Shown in pieces: positions 1-11,189 of a DNA stretch of 64,000 nucleotides (position 1 is its first letter; each line of letters starts with the position of its first letter). Under the pieces are notes generated by a model. The model was not told where the DNA came from. It made no database searches and saw nothing but the letters and a program-made list of their open reading frames with translations. The position numbers and the translations under genes are program-made. The stretch comes from Anaeromyxobacter oryzae. GTDB taxonomy: Bacteria; Myxococcota; Myxococcia; Myxococcales; Anaeromyxobacteraceae. The stretch covers positions 62,001-126,000 of the forward strand of contig NZ_AP025591.1 of the NCBI RefSeq assembly GCF_023169945.1, read 5' to 3'.

Positions 1-1055
1 CCGGGCGGATCGCGGAGGGCGACGCGGTCTGGAACGCGAGCCAGCGAAGGTTCGAGAAGGTCGGCCGCGTGCTCCTCATGCACGCCGCGCACAAGGAGCG
101 CGTGCCGTCGCTCGGCGCCGGGCAGATCTTCGCGGTCGCCGGCCTCAAGGAGACACGCACCGGCGACACCCTCACCGACAAGAGCCACCCGCTGGTGCTC
201 GAGCGGCTCTCCGCGTACGAGCCCGTCATCTCCCAGGCGATCGAGGCGCCGTCGCAGCGCGAGCGCGAGCTCCTCGTCGAGGCGCTCGGGCGGATCGCCG
301 ACGAGGATCCGACCTTCCGCCACGGCGAGGACCCCGACACCGGCCAGCTGCTCGTGTCCGGCATGGGCGAGCTCCACCTCGAGATCGTCGCCGAGCGCCT
401 CCGCCGCGAGTTCGGCCTCGCGGTCCGGACCGGGCCGCCGCAGGTCCTGCTCCGCGAGACGATCACCGCGGCCGCCGACGCCGAGGCGGCGTTCGAGCGG
501 ACCACCGAGGACGGGCCGCTGTTCGGCGCCGTCGCGGTCCGCGTCGCCCCGCTCCCGCGGGGCGGCGGGTTCGCCTTCCGGCTCTCGGCGGCGGCGGCGG
601 CCCTGCCGTTCCTGCGGGAGGAGGTGCGCCGGTTCGCGGAGGACGGCGCGCGGGAGGCGGCGGAGGCGGGGGTGCTCGAGGGGCACCCGCTGCAGGACGT
701 CGAGGTGACGCTCACCGGCGCGACCTGGCGCGACGGCGCCTCGAAGCCCTTCGCGTACAAGATCGCGGCGGCCGACGCGGTCCGGACCGCCGCCGCGAAG
801 GCGCGCCCCGTCCTCCTCGAGCCGGTGATGCGGCTCGAGGTGGTGCTCCCTGCCGAGCACCTCGGCGCGGTGATCGGGGGGCTCGATGCCCGCAAGGGCG
901 CGGTCCTCGACGTCGCCGACCGGGGCGCCGCGGTGAAGGTGCTCCAGGCGGAGGCTCCGCTGCGGCGGCTGTTCGGGTACGCGACCGAGCTCCGCTCGGC
1001 GACGCAGGGCCGGGCGCTCTTCACGATGAAGTTCGAGCGCTACGACGCAGCCTGA
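1..1055 (+). CDS. Elongation factor G family protein, 3' part
   Basis: This is the C-terminal part of an EF-G paralogue; the GTPase domain lies off the window's left edge. Translation is open from base 3, and the residues before the first internal ATG (GRIAEGDAVWN, then VGRVLLMHA) fit the end of EF-G domain II. Downstream come a domain III region (SGMGELHLEI), a domain IV end (AAAKARPVLLEPVM) and the domain V closing segment (LFGYATELRSATQGRA, then MKFERY). EF-G drives tRNA-mRNA translocation on the ribosome. Many bacteria carry a second, divergent copy, and the relaxed domain IV sequence suggests that here rather than the housekeeping fusA of a str operon. No ribosomal genes flank it. The family call is secure; which paralogue it is remains an inference. 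Confidence 0.88.
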   Translation, partial: GRIAEGDAVWNASQRRFEKVGRVLLMHAAHKERVPSLGAGQIFAVAGLKETRTGDTLTDKSHPLVLERLSAYEPVISQAIEAPSQRERELLVEALGRIADEDPTFRHGEDPDTGQLLVSGMGELHLEIVAERLRREFGLAVRTGPPQVLLRETITAAADAEAAFERTTEDGPLFGAVAVRVAPLPRGGGFAFRLSAAAAALPFLREEVRRFAEDGAREAAEAGVLEGHPLQDVEVTLTGATWRDGASKPFAYKIAAADAVRTAAAKARPVLLEPVMRLEVVLPAEHLGAVIGGLDARKGAVLDVADRGAAVKVLQAEAPLRRLFGYATELRSATQGRALFTMKFERYDAA

Positions 1056-1151
1056 GGGCGCCCGGCGGGCTCGCTCCCCCGCCCCCTCGGGCGCCCGGCT
1101 CCCGGGCGCTCCCGCTGCGGCGCGAGTGCGCGAGCACCATCTTGTTTCACG

Positions 1152-1634
1152 ATGGGTCCAATCACCGCCGTGCTGCCGCTCGTGCTCACCGCGGTGTTCC
1201 CCGTCCGCGGCGCCCCGCTCGGCCCGCCCGATGGCCCACGGTGGTCGACCGCCACCCTGCACCTCCGGTCGGTGCGACCCGATCCCATGCGGACGCTCGG
1301 GCTCGACGCGACCGTCCGTGATCCCGGCTCCGTCCCGGGGACCCCCGCCTGCCTCGCCGAGGTCTGCCCCGCGCCCTCCTTCGCCGTCCCCGGCGGTGCC
1401 GCTCCGGGCGAGCGCATCCGGCGGGGCGAGGTCCTCCTCGGGCTCCTCGCCCGCTCGCGCTTCGGGCCGCTGGCGACCATCGCCTCGCGCGTCGCGGAGT
1501 CGAACGTGCGGCTCGACTACGCCCCGGCGCGGGCCGGCGGGGAGCCGCGCGGGTGGGGACAGGTGGTCGTGAGCCTCCGCTGGAGGCTGGACGCCAACGG
1601 CCCGGCAGCCTCGGTCGCCCGGGAAGGCCCGTAG
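1152..1634 (+). CDS. Small exported protein of unknown function
   Basis: The 160-residue product is not one I recognise. Residues 1-21 look like a cleavable signal peptide (MGPITAVLPLVLTAVFPVRG), followed by a proline- and glycine-rich body. The C-terminal alternating segment (VVVSLRWRLD) resembles a membrane beta-strand. The conserved-looking stretch FGPLATIASRVAESNVRLDY could be another strand. It lies alone between the EF-G paralogue and a convergent aldo/keto reductase. No strong ribosome site precedes the ATG. Two other long reading frames overlap it because of the base composition, so its coding status rests on the signal peptide and third-position GC. A small periplasmic or outer-membrane protein is the best guess. 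Confidence 0.5.
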   Translation: MGPITAVLPLVLTAVFPVRGAPLGPPDGPRWSTATLHLRSVRPDPMRTLGLDATVRDPGSVPGTPACLAEVCPAPSFAVPGGAAPGERIRRGEVLLGLLARSRFGPLATIASRVAESNVRLDYAPARAGGEPRGWGQVVVSLRWRLDANGPAASVAREGP

Positions 1635-1640
1635 CCCCCG

Positions 1641-2465
1641 TCAGCCGAGCTCGCGGATCATGCGCGCGCGGAGCGCCTCGTCGGGCAGGCGCCCCTCGCC
1701 GGCGCGCATGTTGTCCTCGAGGTGCTCGCGCCGGCCGGTCGCCGGGATGACGCACGTGACCGCCGGGTGAGAGAGCACGAACTTGAGGAGGAGCTGCGCC
1801 CAGGTCGTGCATCCGAGCTCGGCCGCCCAGGGAGGCAGCGCGCGCCCGCGGAGCTGCGCGAACAGCCCGCCCGCCTCGAACGGCAGCATCACGATCACCG
1901 CCGTCCCCTTCTCCGCGGCGAGCGGGAGCAGCCGGCCCTCCGCGGCGCGCGCGTGCAGCGAGTAGGGGATCTGGACGAAGTCCACCTCCCCCGCGCGGAC
2001 GAGCGCCTCGATGGCGTCGAACGCGCCCGGCGAGAAATGGGTCACGCCGATGTAGCGGATCCGACCCGCCTCCTTCGCCGCGCGCAGCGTGGGGAGGTGC
2101 GTCCGGACGTCGATGAGGTTCTGGACCTGCATGAGGTCCACTCGCCCGAGGCGGTCGAGCGCCGCCGCGAGCTGCGCCTCGCCCTCGCGCCGGCCGGTGA
2201 CGCGGATCTTCGTCGCGACGAACGGGCTCACCATCCCCTCGATGTCCCGCAGGAGGCCGCCGAGGGCCGCCTCCGCGCCCGCGTGCGCCGGCGAGCTGTC
2301 GAGGACACTCCCGCCGCCCCGGAAGAAGACGCCGAGCAGGTCAGCCATCGCGGCCCGGTCCGCGCCCGCGCGGCCCTCGCCGAACGCGTGCCACGTGTTG
2401 TGCCAGGTCCCGAGGCCGAGCGCCGGGACGGACTCGCCGGTGCGTGGCACCTGCCTTACGAGCAT
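1641..2465 (-). CDS. Aldo/keto reductase family protein with altered catalytic tetrad
   Basis: The 274-residue product has the aldo/keto reductase TIM-barrel pattern: a start of the type VPALGLGT, a barrel strand ending VLDSS, VDLMQVQNL, IRYIGVTHFS and a closing VIPATGRREHLEDN. I chose the ATG at 2465 because AAGGAG sits 5 bases upstream; the frame extends further but without family similarity. These enzymes normally reduce carbonyls with NADPH using an Asp-Tyr-Lys-His tetrad. Here Asp56 and Lys86 are present, but the Tyr position reads His61 (DSSPAH) and the His position reads Gln115 (MQVQN). It may therefore have changed or weakened chemistry. It converges with the small exported protein to its left and is transcribed away from the chemoreceptor on its right. 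Confidence 0.85.
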   Translation of the reverse strand: MLVRQVPRTGESVPALGLGTWHNTWHAFGEGRAGADRAAMADLLGVFFRGGGSVLDSSPAHAGAEAALGGLLRDIEGMVSPFVATKIRVTGRREGEAQLAAALDRLGRVDLMQVQNLIDVRTHLPTLRAAKEAGRIRYIGVTHFSPGAFDAIEALVRAGEVDFVQIPYSLHARAAEGRLLPLAAEKGTAVIVMLPFEAGGLFAQLRGRALPPWAAELGCTTWAQLLLKFVLSHPAVTCVIPATGRREHLEDNMRAGEGRLPDEALRARMIRELG

Positions 2466-2697
2466 TCGTGCTCCTTGAGCGCCTTCGCGGCGCGGTCCGC
2501 GTCTCGTGGGGTCCCCGCATCGTACCGCAAGCACGGGTCGGGAACCCCCGAGGATCGTGGCCAGGAGCGAACGCTTGCGTCTCTTCACCCGCAGGGGCGC
2601 CGATGACTCACGCCCGCTGTCCTGCGCTCACGAGATGGACGCGTCGAGGACTCCCGGGCGAATGTCGCACCCGGGGGGCTGCCCGATACGGAGCCCG

Positions 2698-4551
2698 ATG
2701 ATCCGCAGCACCAGCCTGAAGAGCCGCCTCCTGCTCACGCTCGGCGGGGTCCTCGCCGCGACCGTCGTCGCGGTGGGCGCCTTCGCCTTCCGGGCGCAGG
2801 AGCGGCAGCTGCTCGAGGCCGCCACCGGCGAGATGGCGAACAACGTGTCCCTGTTCGGCGCGAGCGTGGAGGCGGACGCCGAGGGCCTGTCTCGCGCGCT
2901 CACCGCGCTCTCCCACGTGGGCGAGCTCCGCGGCCCCCTCGCGGCCGCGGACCGGGGCGCGCTGCTCGCGGTCGCGACGCCGCTCTTCCGGGAGCTCCGG
3001 GAGCGGAACAACGTCACGCACATGTACTTCATCGCGCCGGACGGGAGCGTCATCCTGCGCGTGCACAAGCCGGAGCAGTTCGGGGACGTCCTGACCCGCG
3101 CGACCTACCTTCGCGCCCGCGACACCGGCCGGCTCGCGTCCGGCATCGAGATGGGCAAGAACTTCTTCTCGCTGCGGGCGGTCCTCCCCGTGCGGCAGGC
3201 GGGCACGCTGCTCGGCTACATCGAGATCGCCGAGGAGATCGACCACCTCTTCGCGCGGACGCGCGCCCTCACCGGCGCGGAGGTCGCGCTGCTCCTCGAC
3301 GAGCGCTACCTCGCGGCGAAGCAGGCGGACGTGAAGGGCGACCCGGTGGGAGGCCGGCGCCTGCTGCACGGCACGGACGCGGCGCTCGCGACGCGGCTCG
3401 CCCGCGCCGTGAACCTCGACCTGGCCGAGTCCGGCACGATCGTGCGGCTCGTCGATGACGGCGGACGGCGGATCGTCGTCGGGGCGGGGCCGCTGCGCGA
3501 CGCCGCGGGCGACCCCGCCGGCGTGCTGCTCTTCTCCCGCGATCACACGCCGCTGTTCTCCGCGGCGACGCGGAACGTGCTCCTCCTCGTGGCGCTCTTC
3601 GCGTCCATGCTGGCGTTCGCGGGCGCCCTCGTCTACGGAGCGCTCCGGCGGAGCTTCTCGGCCCTCGACGAGGCGGTGCGCGTCTCGGCTCGGGTCGCGG
3701 GCGGAGACCTGACCGTGCACATCGCGGTGGAGCGCATGGACGAAGCGGGGCGGGTCCTGGCGGCGCTGAAGGACATGGTGGCGCGGCTGAGGGAGGTGGC
3801 GTCGCGCGTGCAGGGCGCAGCGGTCGCCGTCGCGGACGGCAGCGGCGAGCTGGACGGCGGTGCGGTCGTCATCTCGCGCGGCGTTTCGGAGCAGGCTGCC
3901 GCCGCCGAGGAGGCGTCCGCGACGGTGGCCCAGATCAGCGCCTCCGTCGACCGGAACGCGGAGAGCGCGGAGGTGACCGAGCGGCTCGCGGCGGAGTCGG
4001 CGCGCGCCGCGGAGGACGGCGGGCGCGCCGTGCGCGAGGCCGTCGAGGCGATGAAGCGCATCGCCGAGCGGATCGAGGTGGTGGACGACATCGCACGGCA
4101 GACGAACCTCCTCGCGCTCAACGCCGCGATCGAGGCGGCCCGCGCCGGCGCGGAGGGCAAGGGGTTCGCGGTGGTGGCGAGCGAGGTTCGCAAGCTCGCC
4201 GAGCGGAGCCGGGTCGCGGCAGCCGAGATCGGCGAGCTGTCCACCGCGAGCGCCGTCGTCGCGGAGCACGCGGGAGAGCGGCTGGCTCGCCTGGTCCCGG
4301 AGATCCAGCGAACGGCCGAGCTGGTCCGCGAGATCGCCGCCTCGAGCCGCGAGCAGGCCGGCGGCGCCGCCCAGATCCGGGGCATGGTCGACGGCCTCAA
4401 CGAGACGACGCAGCGCAACGCCGGCGCCGCCGACCGGATCGCCGCGACGGCCCAGAGCCTCCGCGCGCGCGCGGACGAGCTCCGCGACGCCACGGCGTAC
4501 TTCGCGGTCGACGCCGCGCGACCGCCTCGGAGACCGCCGCCTCCGGCGTGA
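2698..4551 (+). CDS. Methyl-accepting chemotaxis protein with periplasmic Cache-type sensor
   Basis: This 617-residue transmembrane chemoreceptor has a first membrane segment near residues 10-32 and a periplasmic sensor of roughly 260 residues with Cache-like features ([18 protein letters not shown], then [13 protein letters not shown]). A second membrane segment lies near 293-317, followed by a HAMP region. The cytoplasmic signalling domain carries the classical hairpin tip ([20 protein letters not shown], then [15 protein letters not shown]). The start at 2698 is preceded by CGGAG and begins just before the first membrane helix; the longer frame upstream is not protein-like. There is no C-terminal CheR/CheB docking pentapeptide. 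It stands apart from the che operon at 38-46 kb, and its signal and output are unknown. Confidence 0.92.
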   Translation: MIRSTSLKSRLLLTLGGVLAATVVAVGAFAFRAQERQLLEAATGEMANNVSLFGASVEADAEGLSRALTALSHVGELRGPLAAADRGALLAVATPLFRELRERNNVTHMYFIAPDGSVILRVHKPEQFGDVLTRATYLRARDTGRLASGIEMGKNFFSLRAVLPVRQAGTLLGYIEIAEEIDHLFARTRALTGAEVALLLDERYLAAKQADVKGDPVGGRRLLHGTDAALATRLARAVNLDLAESGTIVRLVDDGGRRIVVGAGPLRDAAGDPAGVLLFSRDHTPLFSAATRNVLLLVALFASMLAFAGALVYGALRRSFSALDEAVRVSARVAGGDLTVHIAVERMDEAGRVLAALKDMVARLREVASRVQGAAVAVADGSGELDGGAVVISRGVSEQAAAAEEASATVAQISASVDRNAESAEVTERLAAESARAAEDGGRAVREAVEAMKRIAERIEVVDDIARQTNLLALNAAIEAARAGAEGKGFAVVASEVRKLAERSRVAAAEIGELSTASAVVAEHAGERLARLVPEIQRTAELVREIAASSREQAGGAAQIRGMVDGLNETTQRNAGAADRIAATAQSLRARADELRDATAYFAVDAARPPRRPPPPA

Positions 4552-4567
4552 CCGCCCGAGAAGGCGA

Positions 4568-4596
4568 GACCCCGGCGGCGGGCGGCCACCGGGGTC
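4568..4596. terminator. Hairpin between convergent chemoreceptor and fumarase genes
   Basis: An 8-bp perfect stem (GACCCCGG pairing with CCGGGGTC) with a 13-base loop lies in the 69-base gap where the two genes converge. It has no T-run on either side, so factor-independent termination is uncertain. Position and symmetry suggest a shared two-way terminator. Confidence 0.5.
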
Positions 4597-4620
4597 CCGG
4601 AGCGGCGATCGAGCGCGGAG

Positions 4621-6243
4621 CTACACGCCCAGCTTCTTGAAGAAGTCGTTCCCCTTGTCGTCGACGAGGATGAACGCGGGGAAGTCGACGACGTTGATCT
4701 TCCAGACCGCCTCCATGCCCAGCTCGGGGAAGTCGATGCACTCCACCTTCTTGATGTTCTCCTCGGCGAGCACCGCGGCGGGGCCGCCGATCGAGCCGAG
4801 GTAGAAGCCGCCGTGCTTCTTGCACGCGTCGGTGACCTGCTGGCTGCGGTTCCCCTTGGCGATCATCACCATCGAGGCACCGTGCGACTGGAGCAGGTCC
4901 ACGTAGCTGTCCATGCGGCCGGCGGTGGTCGGGCCGAAGGAGCCCGAGGCCTTGCCGGGCGGCGTCTTCGCGGGGCCCGCGTAGTAGATCGGGTGCTTGA
5001 GGAGGTACTCCGGCACGGGCTTCCCCGCGTCGATGAGCTCCTTGAACTTCGCGTGGGCGATGTCGCGTCCGACGACGATGGTGCCCGTGAGGAGGAGCGG
5101 CGTCGAGACCGGGTGCTTCGAGAGCTCGGCCAGGATCTCCTTCATCGGCTTGTTCAGGTCGATCCGGACGCCGTGGTCGTGCTTCCCCTTCTTCATCTCG
5201 AGCGGGATCAGGCGGGACGGGTCGTGATCGAGCTCCTCGAGCCAGATCCCGTCCTTGTTGATCTTCGCCTTCACGTTGCGATCGGCGGAGCAGGAGACCG
5301 CCATCGCGACGGGGCAGGACGCGCCGTGCCGCGGCAGGCGGACCACGCGGACGTCGTGGGCGAAGTACTTGCCGCCGAACTGGGCGCCGATGCCGAGGCC
5401 GTACGCCTTCTCGAGCAGCCGCTTCTCGAGGGCGAGGTCGCGGAACGCCTGGCCGTCCTTGTTCCCCTCGGTGGGGAGCGCGTCGTAGTACTTGGCCGAC
5501 GCCATCTTCACCGTCTTCACGCACTGATCGGCGGAGGTGCCGCCGATCACGATGGCGATGTGGTACGGCGGGCACGCGGCGGTGCCGAGGTACTTCATCT
5601 TGTCGACGAGGAACTTCTCGAGCTTGTCGGGCGCGAGGAGGGCCTTCGTCTCCTGGTACAGCATCGTCTTGTTCGCGGACCCGCCGCCCTTGGCGATGAA
5701 GAGGAACTTGTACTCGGCGCCGTCGGTCGCGTAGAGGTCGATCTGCGCCGGCAGGTTCGTGCCGGTGTTGACCTCGTCGTACATGTTCAGCGCGACGGTC
5801 TGCGAGTAGCGCAGGTTCTCGCCCGTGTACGTGAGGTAGACGCCCTCGGACAGGTACTTCTCGTCCTTCGCGCCGGTCCAGACCTGCTGGCCCTTCTTCG
5901 CGATGATCGTCGCCGTGCCGGTGTCCTGGCAGATGGGCAGCTCGCCGCGGGCCGCGATCTCGGCGTTCTTGAGGAACGCCATCGCGACGCCCTTGTCGTT
6001 CTGCGAGGCCTCGGGATCGGAGAGGATCTTCGCGACGGACTCGTTGTGGTCCGCGCGAAGGAAGAACGACACCTCGCGCATCGCCTCCTTCGCGAGCCGG
6101 GTCAGCGCGGAGGGCTCGACCTTGAGGATCTCCTTCCCGTCGAACTGCGCGACGGAGACGCCCTCCTTCGTCAGCAGCCGGTACTTGGTCGTGTCCTTCC
6201 CGAGCGGGAAGGGGTCCTGGTAACGGAACTCGGGGGTGGCCAT
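4621..6243 (-). CDS. fumA: Fumarate hydratase, class I (FeS-dependent)
   Basis: This enzyme interconverts fumarate and malate in the TCA cycle using an oxygen-sensitive [4Fe-4S] cluster. The 540-residue product matches single-chain class I fumarases in length (E. coli FumA is about 548). Cluster cysteines lie in ICQDTG near residue 105, in AACPPYH near 224 and in the [15 protein letters not shown] segment near 320. The C-terminal swivelling domain includes [13 protein letters not shown] and [11 protein letters not shown]. The start is fixed by AAGGAG 8 bases before the ATG. It is monocistronic, facing the chemoreceptor gene. A class I enzyme suits an anaerobic or facultative lifestyle, in line with the formate dehydrogenase elsewhere in the window. 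FumA, FumB and archaeal-type names cannot be separated from sequence alone. Confidence 0.96.
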   Translation of the reverse strand: MATPEFRYQDPFPLGKDTTKYRLLTKEGVSVAQFDGKEILKVEPSALTRLAKEAMREVSFFLRADHNESVAKILSDPEASQNDKGVAMAFLKNAEIAARGELPICQDTGTATIIAKKGQQVWTGAKDEKYLSEGVYLTYTGENLRYSQTVALNMYDEVNTGTNLPAQIDLYATDGAEYKFLFIAKGGGSANKTMLYQETKALLAPDKLEKFLVDKMKYLGTAACPPYHIAIVIGGTSADQCVKTVKMASAKYYDALPTEGNKDGQAFRDLALEKRLLEKAYGLGIGAQFGGKYFAHDVRVVRLPRHGASCPVAMAVSCSADRNVKAKINKDGIWLEELDHDPSRLIPLEMKKGKHDHGVRIDLNKPMKEILAELSKHPVSTPLLLTGTIVVGRDIAHAKFKELIDAGKPVPEYLLKHPIYYAGPAKTPPGKASGSFGPTTAGRMDSYVDLLQSHGASMVMIAKGNRSQQVTDACKKHGGFYLGSIGGPAAVLAEENIKKVECIDFPELGMEAVWKINVVDFPAFILVDDKGNDFFKKLGV

Positions 6244-6381
6244 GGCGTCTTCTCCTTCGCGCGAGGTCGAGGGCGGGCGGCACGGGGTGAACCGGTGCCG
6301 CGGTGCCGTGTATGCCGGGGGCGCAAGGAAACCACGACCGGGCGGCCGGTGTCGATGTCGAAGGCGGGCGAGATCGCGACG

Positions 6382-6391
6382 GAATTTTCGC
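6382..6391 (-). promoter_or_regulatory. AT-rich motif GCGAAAATTC upstream of fumarase
   Basis: This is the second copy of the decamer described at 7037-7046. It sits in the 204-base region between the fumarase start and the end of the DUF2378 gene, an AT-rich island in very GC-rich DNA. It may be part of the fumarase promoter. Confidence 0.25.
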
Positions 6392-6447
6392 CCGGAGCGG
6401 TCCGGTTTCGGGCGCGCCGCGGCGACCCGCCGCCGGCGCTCCCGCGC

Positions 6448-6981
6448 TCACCAGGTGACGTCGAAGGTCGCGGCGTCCGCCGTGTGCTCCACGAGCGCGG
6501 CGCGGACGGTGGTCTCTCCAGAGTGGTGGTATGCGCCCTCGAGGACGCCCCGGTAGAAGTGCGGGTAGCCTCCCGTGCCGCGGAGGTGCAGGCGGATGCA
6601 GCGCTCGCCGAGCGGCGTCGCCCGGACCTGGATGAAATTGCCGCCGGTCCGGAAGAACGTCTGGGCCTCGAGGAGCGTCGCCCGGACGCCGAGCTGCGCG
6701 AAGTAGCCGACGAGCCCGCGCCCGAGCTCGCTCCCGGCGTACGCGGCCGGGACCTCGCGGCCGAGCGCGAGCTCCGCGGCGTCCGGGTCTGCGCCGGGCG
6801 CGACCGCGGCCGCGAGCACCGGGAGCGCCGCGTAGAACGTGGAGGCCCGGTAGATGTCGTGCGGCGAGTCGGGGTCGATCCCCGCCGCGACGAGGCCCGC
6901 GCGCGCGTCCGGGCCGAGCCGCGGCGCGAGGTACGCGAGGATCGCGTTCACGAACCGTCCGTAGAAGCACCGTACGTCCAT
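6448..6981 (-). CDS. DUF2378 / TIGR02265 family protein (myxococcal)
   Basis: The 177-residue cytoplasmic protein belongs to the family first defined in Myxococcus as a paralogous set of unknown function (about 180 residues). Recognisable parts are the opening MDVRCFYGRFVNAILAYL, the central TFFRTGGNFIQVRATPLG and the pattern YPHFYRGVLEGAYHHSG near the end. I start it at the ATG at 6981; the reading frame runs much further upstream, but only as a shadow of the neighbouring acyltransferase. There is no convincing Shine-Dalgarno site. The 65-base gap before the gene holds the AT-rich motif GCGAAAATTC. No enzyme motif is visible. The family is nearly restricted to Myxococcota, which is a main reason for the taxonomic call. 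Confidence 0.85.
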   Translation of the reverse strand: MDVRCFYGRFVNAILAYLAPRLGPDARAGLVAAGIDPDSPHDIYRASTFYAALPVLAAAVAPGADPDAAELALGREVPAAYAGSELGRGLVGYFAQLGVRATLLEAQTFFRTGGNFIQVRATPLGERCIRLHLRGTGGYPHFYRGVLEGAYHHSGETTVRAALVEHTADAATFDVTW

Positions 6982-7036
6982 GGGGCGGCGGAATGTCGCA
7001 CGGAACGGGCGCGGGAAGGAACCCGGGATCCCCCTA

Positions 7037-7046
7037 GAATTTTCGC
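7037..7046 (-). promoter_or_regulatory. AT-rich motif GCGAAAATTC upstream of DUF2378 gene
   Basis: Read on the minus strand this decamer lies 55 bases before the start at 6981. The same decamer occurs at 6382-6391, also on the minus strand, 138 bases before the fumarase start. Two copies in promoter positions of neighbouring genes suggest a shared promoter or operator element, but this is inferred from only two sites. Confidence 0.25.
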
Positions 7047-8291
7047 TTACCCGACGCGACCGGCCGTGCGAGGCGCCAGCCGCTCCTTCGCCAGGAGGAA
7101 CGGGCGCTCGATGGCACGCCAGGTGACCCACGCGAGCGCGAGGCTCGCGAGCGCGGCGCCCGCGACGTACGTGGCGTAGCCCGCCCGGCTCGCGAGGAGC
7201 GCGGCGCCAGCCGGCGTCGACCGGAGCGCTCGGAGCGCGCCGACGTGCACGGGGTAGTGCACGACGTAGAGGCCGTAGCTGTACCGCCCGAGCGCCCGGA
7301 GTGGCGCCGCGGCGAGCACGCGGGCGAGCGCGCCGCGCGTGCCCTCCGCGAGGACCGCCCCGGCCACGAGGCCGCCGGCGGCGAGCGCGAGGCCGGTGTG
7401 GCTCCAGATCTCGAGCGCGCGGTCGTGCATGTCGAAGCCGCGCGGCGCGCCGAGCGCGACGAACGCCGCCGCGCCGGCCAGCGCCGCCCACGGCCAGGCC
7501 CGCCGGGCAGCGGCGCGGCCCGACTCCGACCGGAGCAGCACCGCGAGGAGCGCGCCCGCGGCGAGGGCGTCGAGGCGGCCCGGCGTCACCCGGTACGCGG
7601 TGCCGACCGGCCACCCCGACGTCGCGATCGCGGCCCGGAGCGCGGGCCCGGCCGCGACGAGGGCGCCCGCGGTAAAGCCGAGCGGCACGAGGCGCCGTCG
7701 CGCCGCGACGAGCACGACCGCGGGCCAGACGACGTAGAACTGCTCCTCGACGGCGAGCGACCAGAAGTGCGAGAGCGCGGGGATGACCTGGTGCGCCGGG
7801 TACGCCCAGTTCCCGAGGTAGCTCCAGTACCACCAGCCCCACCGGCCGAAGGTCCACGGGTCCACGAGGCCGAGCGCGGGGCCGGCGAGGCCGAACACCG
7901 AGAGCGCCGCGTAGTAGAGCGGGAAGATCCGGAGCGCGCGACGGACGAGGAAGGACGACCACCACCCCCACGAGGGCAGCGCCCGCCCCTGCTCGTCGCG
8001 CTGGAGCGTGTCGACCAGGATCCCGGTGATGAGGAACCCGGAGAGGACGAAGAAGAGGTCGACGCCGGTCCAGCCGAGGCCGAGCGCGGCGACGAGGCGC
8101 CGGTCCCATACGCCGTCGCCGGGCCACGCGTTCAGGAAGTGGCACGCGAGGACGCCGCCGATGGCGACGCCGCGGAGGCCGTCGAGGGTCCGGATGTTCC
8201 CGGCTGGGAGCCCCCCTGGGCGCGGCGCCTGCGACGGCCGCTCCGGCGCGGCGGGCTCGGGCGACGCGAGGGCGCGGGCGGGGGCGGGCAC
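7047..8291 (-). CDS. Membrane acyltransferase, OafA/YrhL (acyltransferase 3) family
   Basis: This integral membrane protein of about 414 residues probably transfers acyl groups to surface carbohydrates. The family signature is clear: IRTLDGLRGVAIGGVLACHF at the N-terminus, then WTGVDLFFVLSGFLITGIL, FLVRRALRIFPLYYAAL and HFWSLAVEEQFYVVWP. Roughly ten hydrophobic segments follow, ending in a basic tail. The start is uncertain: a GTG at 8291 gives a short cytoplasmic lead of about 35 residues before the first conserved motif, and there is no strong ribosome site. It follows the leuB terminator hairpin and precedes the DUF2378 gene by 156 bases of sequence between their starts and ends. The substrate is not evident. 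Confidence 0.88.
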   Translation of the reverse strand: MPAPARALASPEPAAPERPSQAPRPGGLPAGNIRTLDGLRGVAIGGVLACHFLNAWPGDGVWDRRLVAALGLGWTGVDLFFVLSGFLITGILVDTLQRDEQGRALPSWGWWSSFLVRRALRIFPLYYAALSVFGLAGPALGLVDPWTFGRWGWWYWSYLGNWAYPAHQVIPALSHFWSLAVEEQFYVVWPAVVLVAARRRLVPLGFTAGALVAAGPALRAAIATSGWPVGTAYRVTPGRLDALAAGALLAVLLRSESGRAAARRAWPWAALAGAAAFVALGAPRGFDMHDRALEIWSHTGLALAAGGLVAGAVLAEGTRGALARVLAAAPLRALGRYSYGLYVVHYPVHVGALRALRSTPAGAALLASRAGYATYVAGAALASLALAWVTWRAIERPFLLAKERLAPRTAGRVG

Positions 8292-8335
8292 GGCGCCGGA
8301 TTCTGCCCGCGGCGCGCCCGGGGCACAAACGGCGA

Positions 8336-8355
8336 GGGCCGCCCGGAGGCGGCCC
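8336..8355 (-). terminator. Hairpin downstream of leuB
   Basis: An 8-bp perfect stem (GGGCCGCC pairing with GGCGGCCC) with a CGGA tetraloop lies 28 bases beyond the leuB stop and before the next gene on the same strand. No T-run follows. It probably ends or attenuates the cimA-leuB transcript. Confidence 0.45.
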
Positions 8356-8383
8356 CGCGGGGTCCGTCGCGGTCGTTCGGGGC

Positions 8384-9454
8384 CTACCGGCCCGCCTCGA
8401 GCCGCTTGACGATCTCGTCGGCCATCGCCTTCGTCCCGAGCTTGCCGCCGAGGTCGCCCGTGCGGCAGCCGTCGGTGATCGCCTGATCGACGGCGCGCTC
8501 GACGGACGCCGCCTCCGCCTCGAGCCCGAGCGAGTGCCGGAGGAGCATCGCGGCCGAGAGGATCGTGCCCACCGGGTTCGCGATCCCCTTCCCCGCGATG
8601 TCCGGCGCCGAGCCGTGGATCGGCTCGTACAGGCCGGGGCCCGTCGCGCCGATGGACGCGGACGGGAGCATGCCCATCGAGCCCGCGAGCACCGACGCCT
8701 CGTCGGTGAGGATGTCGCCGAACATGTTCTCGGTGACGACGACGTCCATGGTCGCGGGGCTCGTCACGAGGCGCATCGAGGCGGTGTCGACGAGCATGTG
8801 GTCGAGCGCGACGTCCGGGTTCGCCTTGCCGATCGCCGTCGCGATCTGCCGCCACAGGCGCGACGACTCGAGGACGTTCGCCTTGTCGACGCTCGTCACC
8901 TTCTTCTTGCGGCCCTTCGCGAGCCGGAACGCGAGCTCGACCACGCGGCGCACCTCGAAGTCCGAGTACTCGAGCGTGTCGAACGCGCGCTCCGCGCCGT
9001 TCCTCGTGTCCCGTCCCTTCGGCTGCCCGAAGTAGAGGCCGCCGGTGAGCTCGCGGATGACGAGGATGTCGACGCCGGCGAGCCGGTCCGCCTTGATCGG
9101 CGAGGAGTCGACCAGCGCGGGGTGGACGCGCACCGGCCGCAGGTTCGCGAAGACGCCGAGCCCCTTGCGCAGGCCGAGGAGCCCCTGCTCCGGGCGGACC
9201 TTCGCGGTGGGGTCGTCCCACTTCGGGCCGCCGACCGCGCCGAGGAGCACCGCGCTCGACGCCTTGCAGTCGGCGAGGACCTCGTCCGTGAGGGCGACGC
9301 CGTGGGCGTCGATGGAGCAGCCGCCCATGAGCCGCTCGGAGAAGGCGAAGGAATGGCCCTCCTTCCGCGCGACGACCTGCAGCACCCGGACCGCCTGCTC
9401 CGTCACCTCCGGCCCGATCCCGTCCCCCGGCAGCACCACGATCTTCGCGTTCAT
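8384..9454 (-). CDS. leuB: 3-isopropylmalate dehydrogenase
   Basis: LeuB oxidatively decarboxylates 3-isopropylmalate with NAD in leucine synthesis. In the citramalate route it also acts on the methylmalate intermediate leading to 2-oxobutanoate. The 356-residue product begins with [20 protein letters not shown] and carries [16 protein letters not shown], the metal/substrate segment [22 protein letters not shown] and the NAD site [18 protein letters not shown], all diagnostic for LeuB. It lies 22 bases downstream of cimA on the same strand, so the two are co-transcribed, and a hairpin follows the stop. The ATG at 9454 has only a weak GAGAA site, but similarity begins immediately. Confidence 0.97.
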   Translation of the reverse strand: MNAKIVVLPGDGIGPEVTEQAVRVLQVVARKEGHSFAFSERLMGGCSIDAHGVALTDEVLADCKASSAVLLGAVGGPKWDDPTAKVRPEQGLLGLRKGLGVFANLRPVRVHPALVDSSPIKADRLAGVDILVIRELTGGLYFGQPKGRDTRNGAERAFDTLEYSDFEVRRVVELAFRLAKGRKKKVTSVDKANVLESSRLWRQIATAIGKANPDVALDHMLVDTASMRLVTSPATMDVVVTENMFGDILTDEASVLAGSMGMLPSASIGATGPGLYEPIHGSAPDIAGKGIANPVGTILSAAMLLRHSLGLEAEAASVERAVDQAITDGCRTGDLGGKLGTKAMADEIVKRLEAGR

Positions 9455-9476
9455 GTCGCTTCTCGTTCTCCGTTCT

Positions 9477-11033
<1,557 letters not shown>

Positions 11034-11135
11034 GGCGTGCTCCTGGGACGACGCGCCCCCGCCCGCCGGATCGCCTCCCGATCCGCCGGCCGCTCAGCCG
11101 TCCGCTGTGGTCGAGGTCCCGAAGGACCGCACCTC

Positions 11136-11141
11136 ACTATA
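11136..11141 (-). promoter_or_regulatory. Possible -10 element for cimA-leuB
   Basis: TATAGT on the minus strand is the only AT-rich hexamer in the 156-base gap upstream of cimA, about 100 bases before its GTG. No good -35 hexamer lies 17 bases upstream. Between it and cimA is a short hairpin with a CGAA tetraloop (GGTCC/GGACC, 11115-11128), so a structured leader is possible. Confidence 0.3.
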
Positions 11142-11189
11142 CACGGAGGCCGCGCCGGATCGAGCCCAGCGGGCGCCCGGCGCCGTCGC

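Noticed and set aside
1722..2606. A plus-strand frame of 294 codons opposite the aldo/keto reductase
   Set aside because: It is an antisense shadow with an Arg/Glu/Pro-rich translation, while the opposite strand shows a clear enzyme family and ribosome site.
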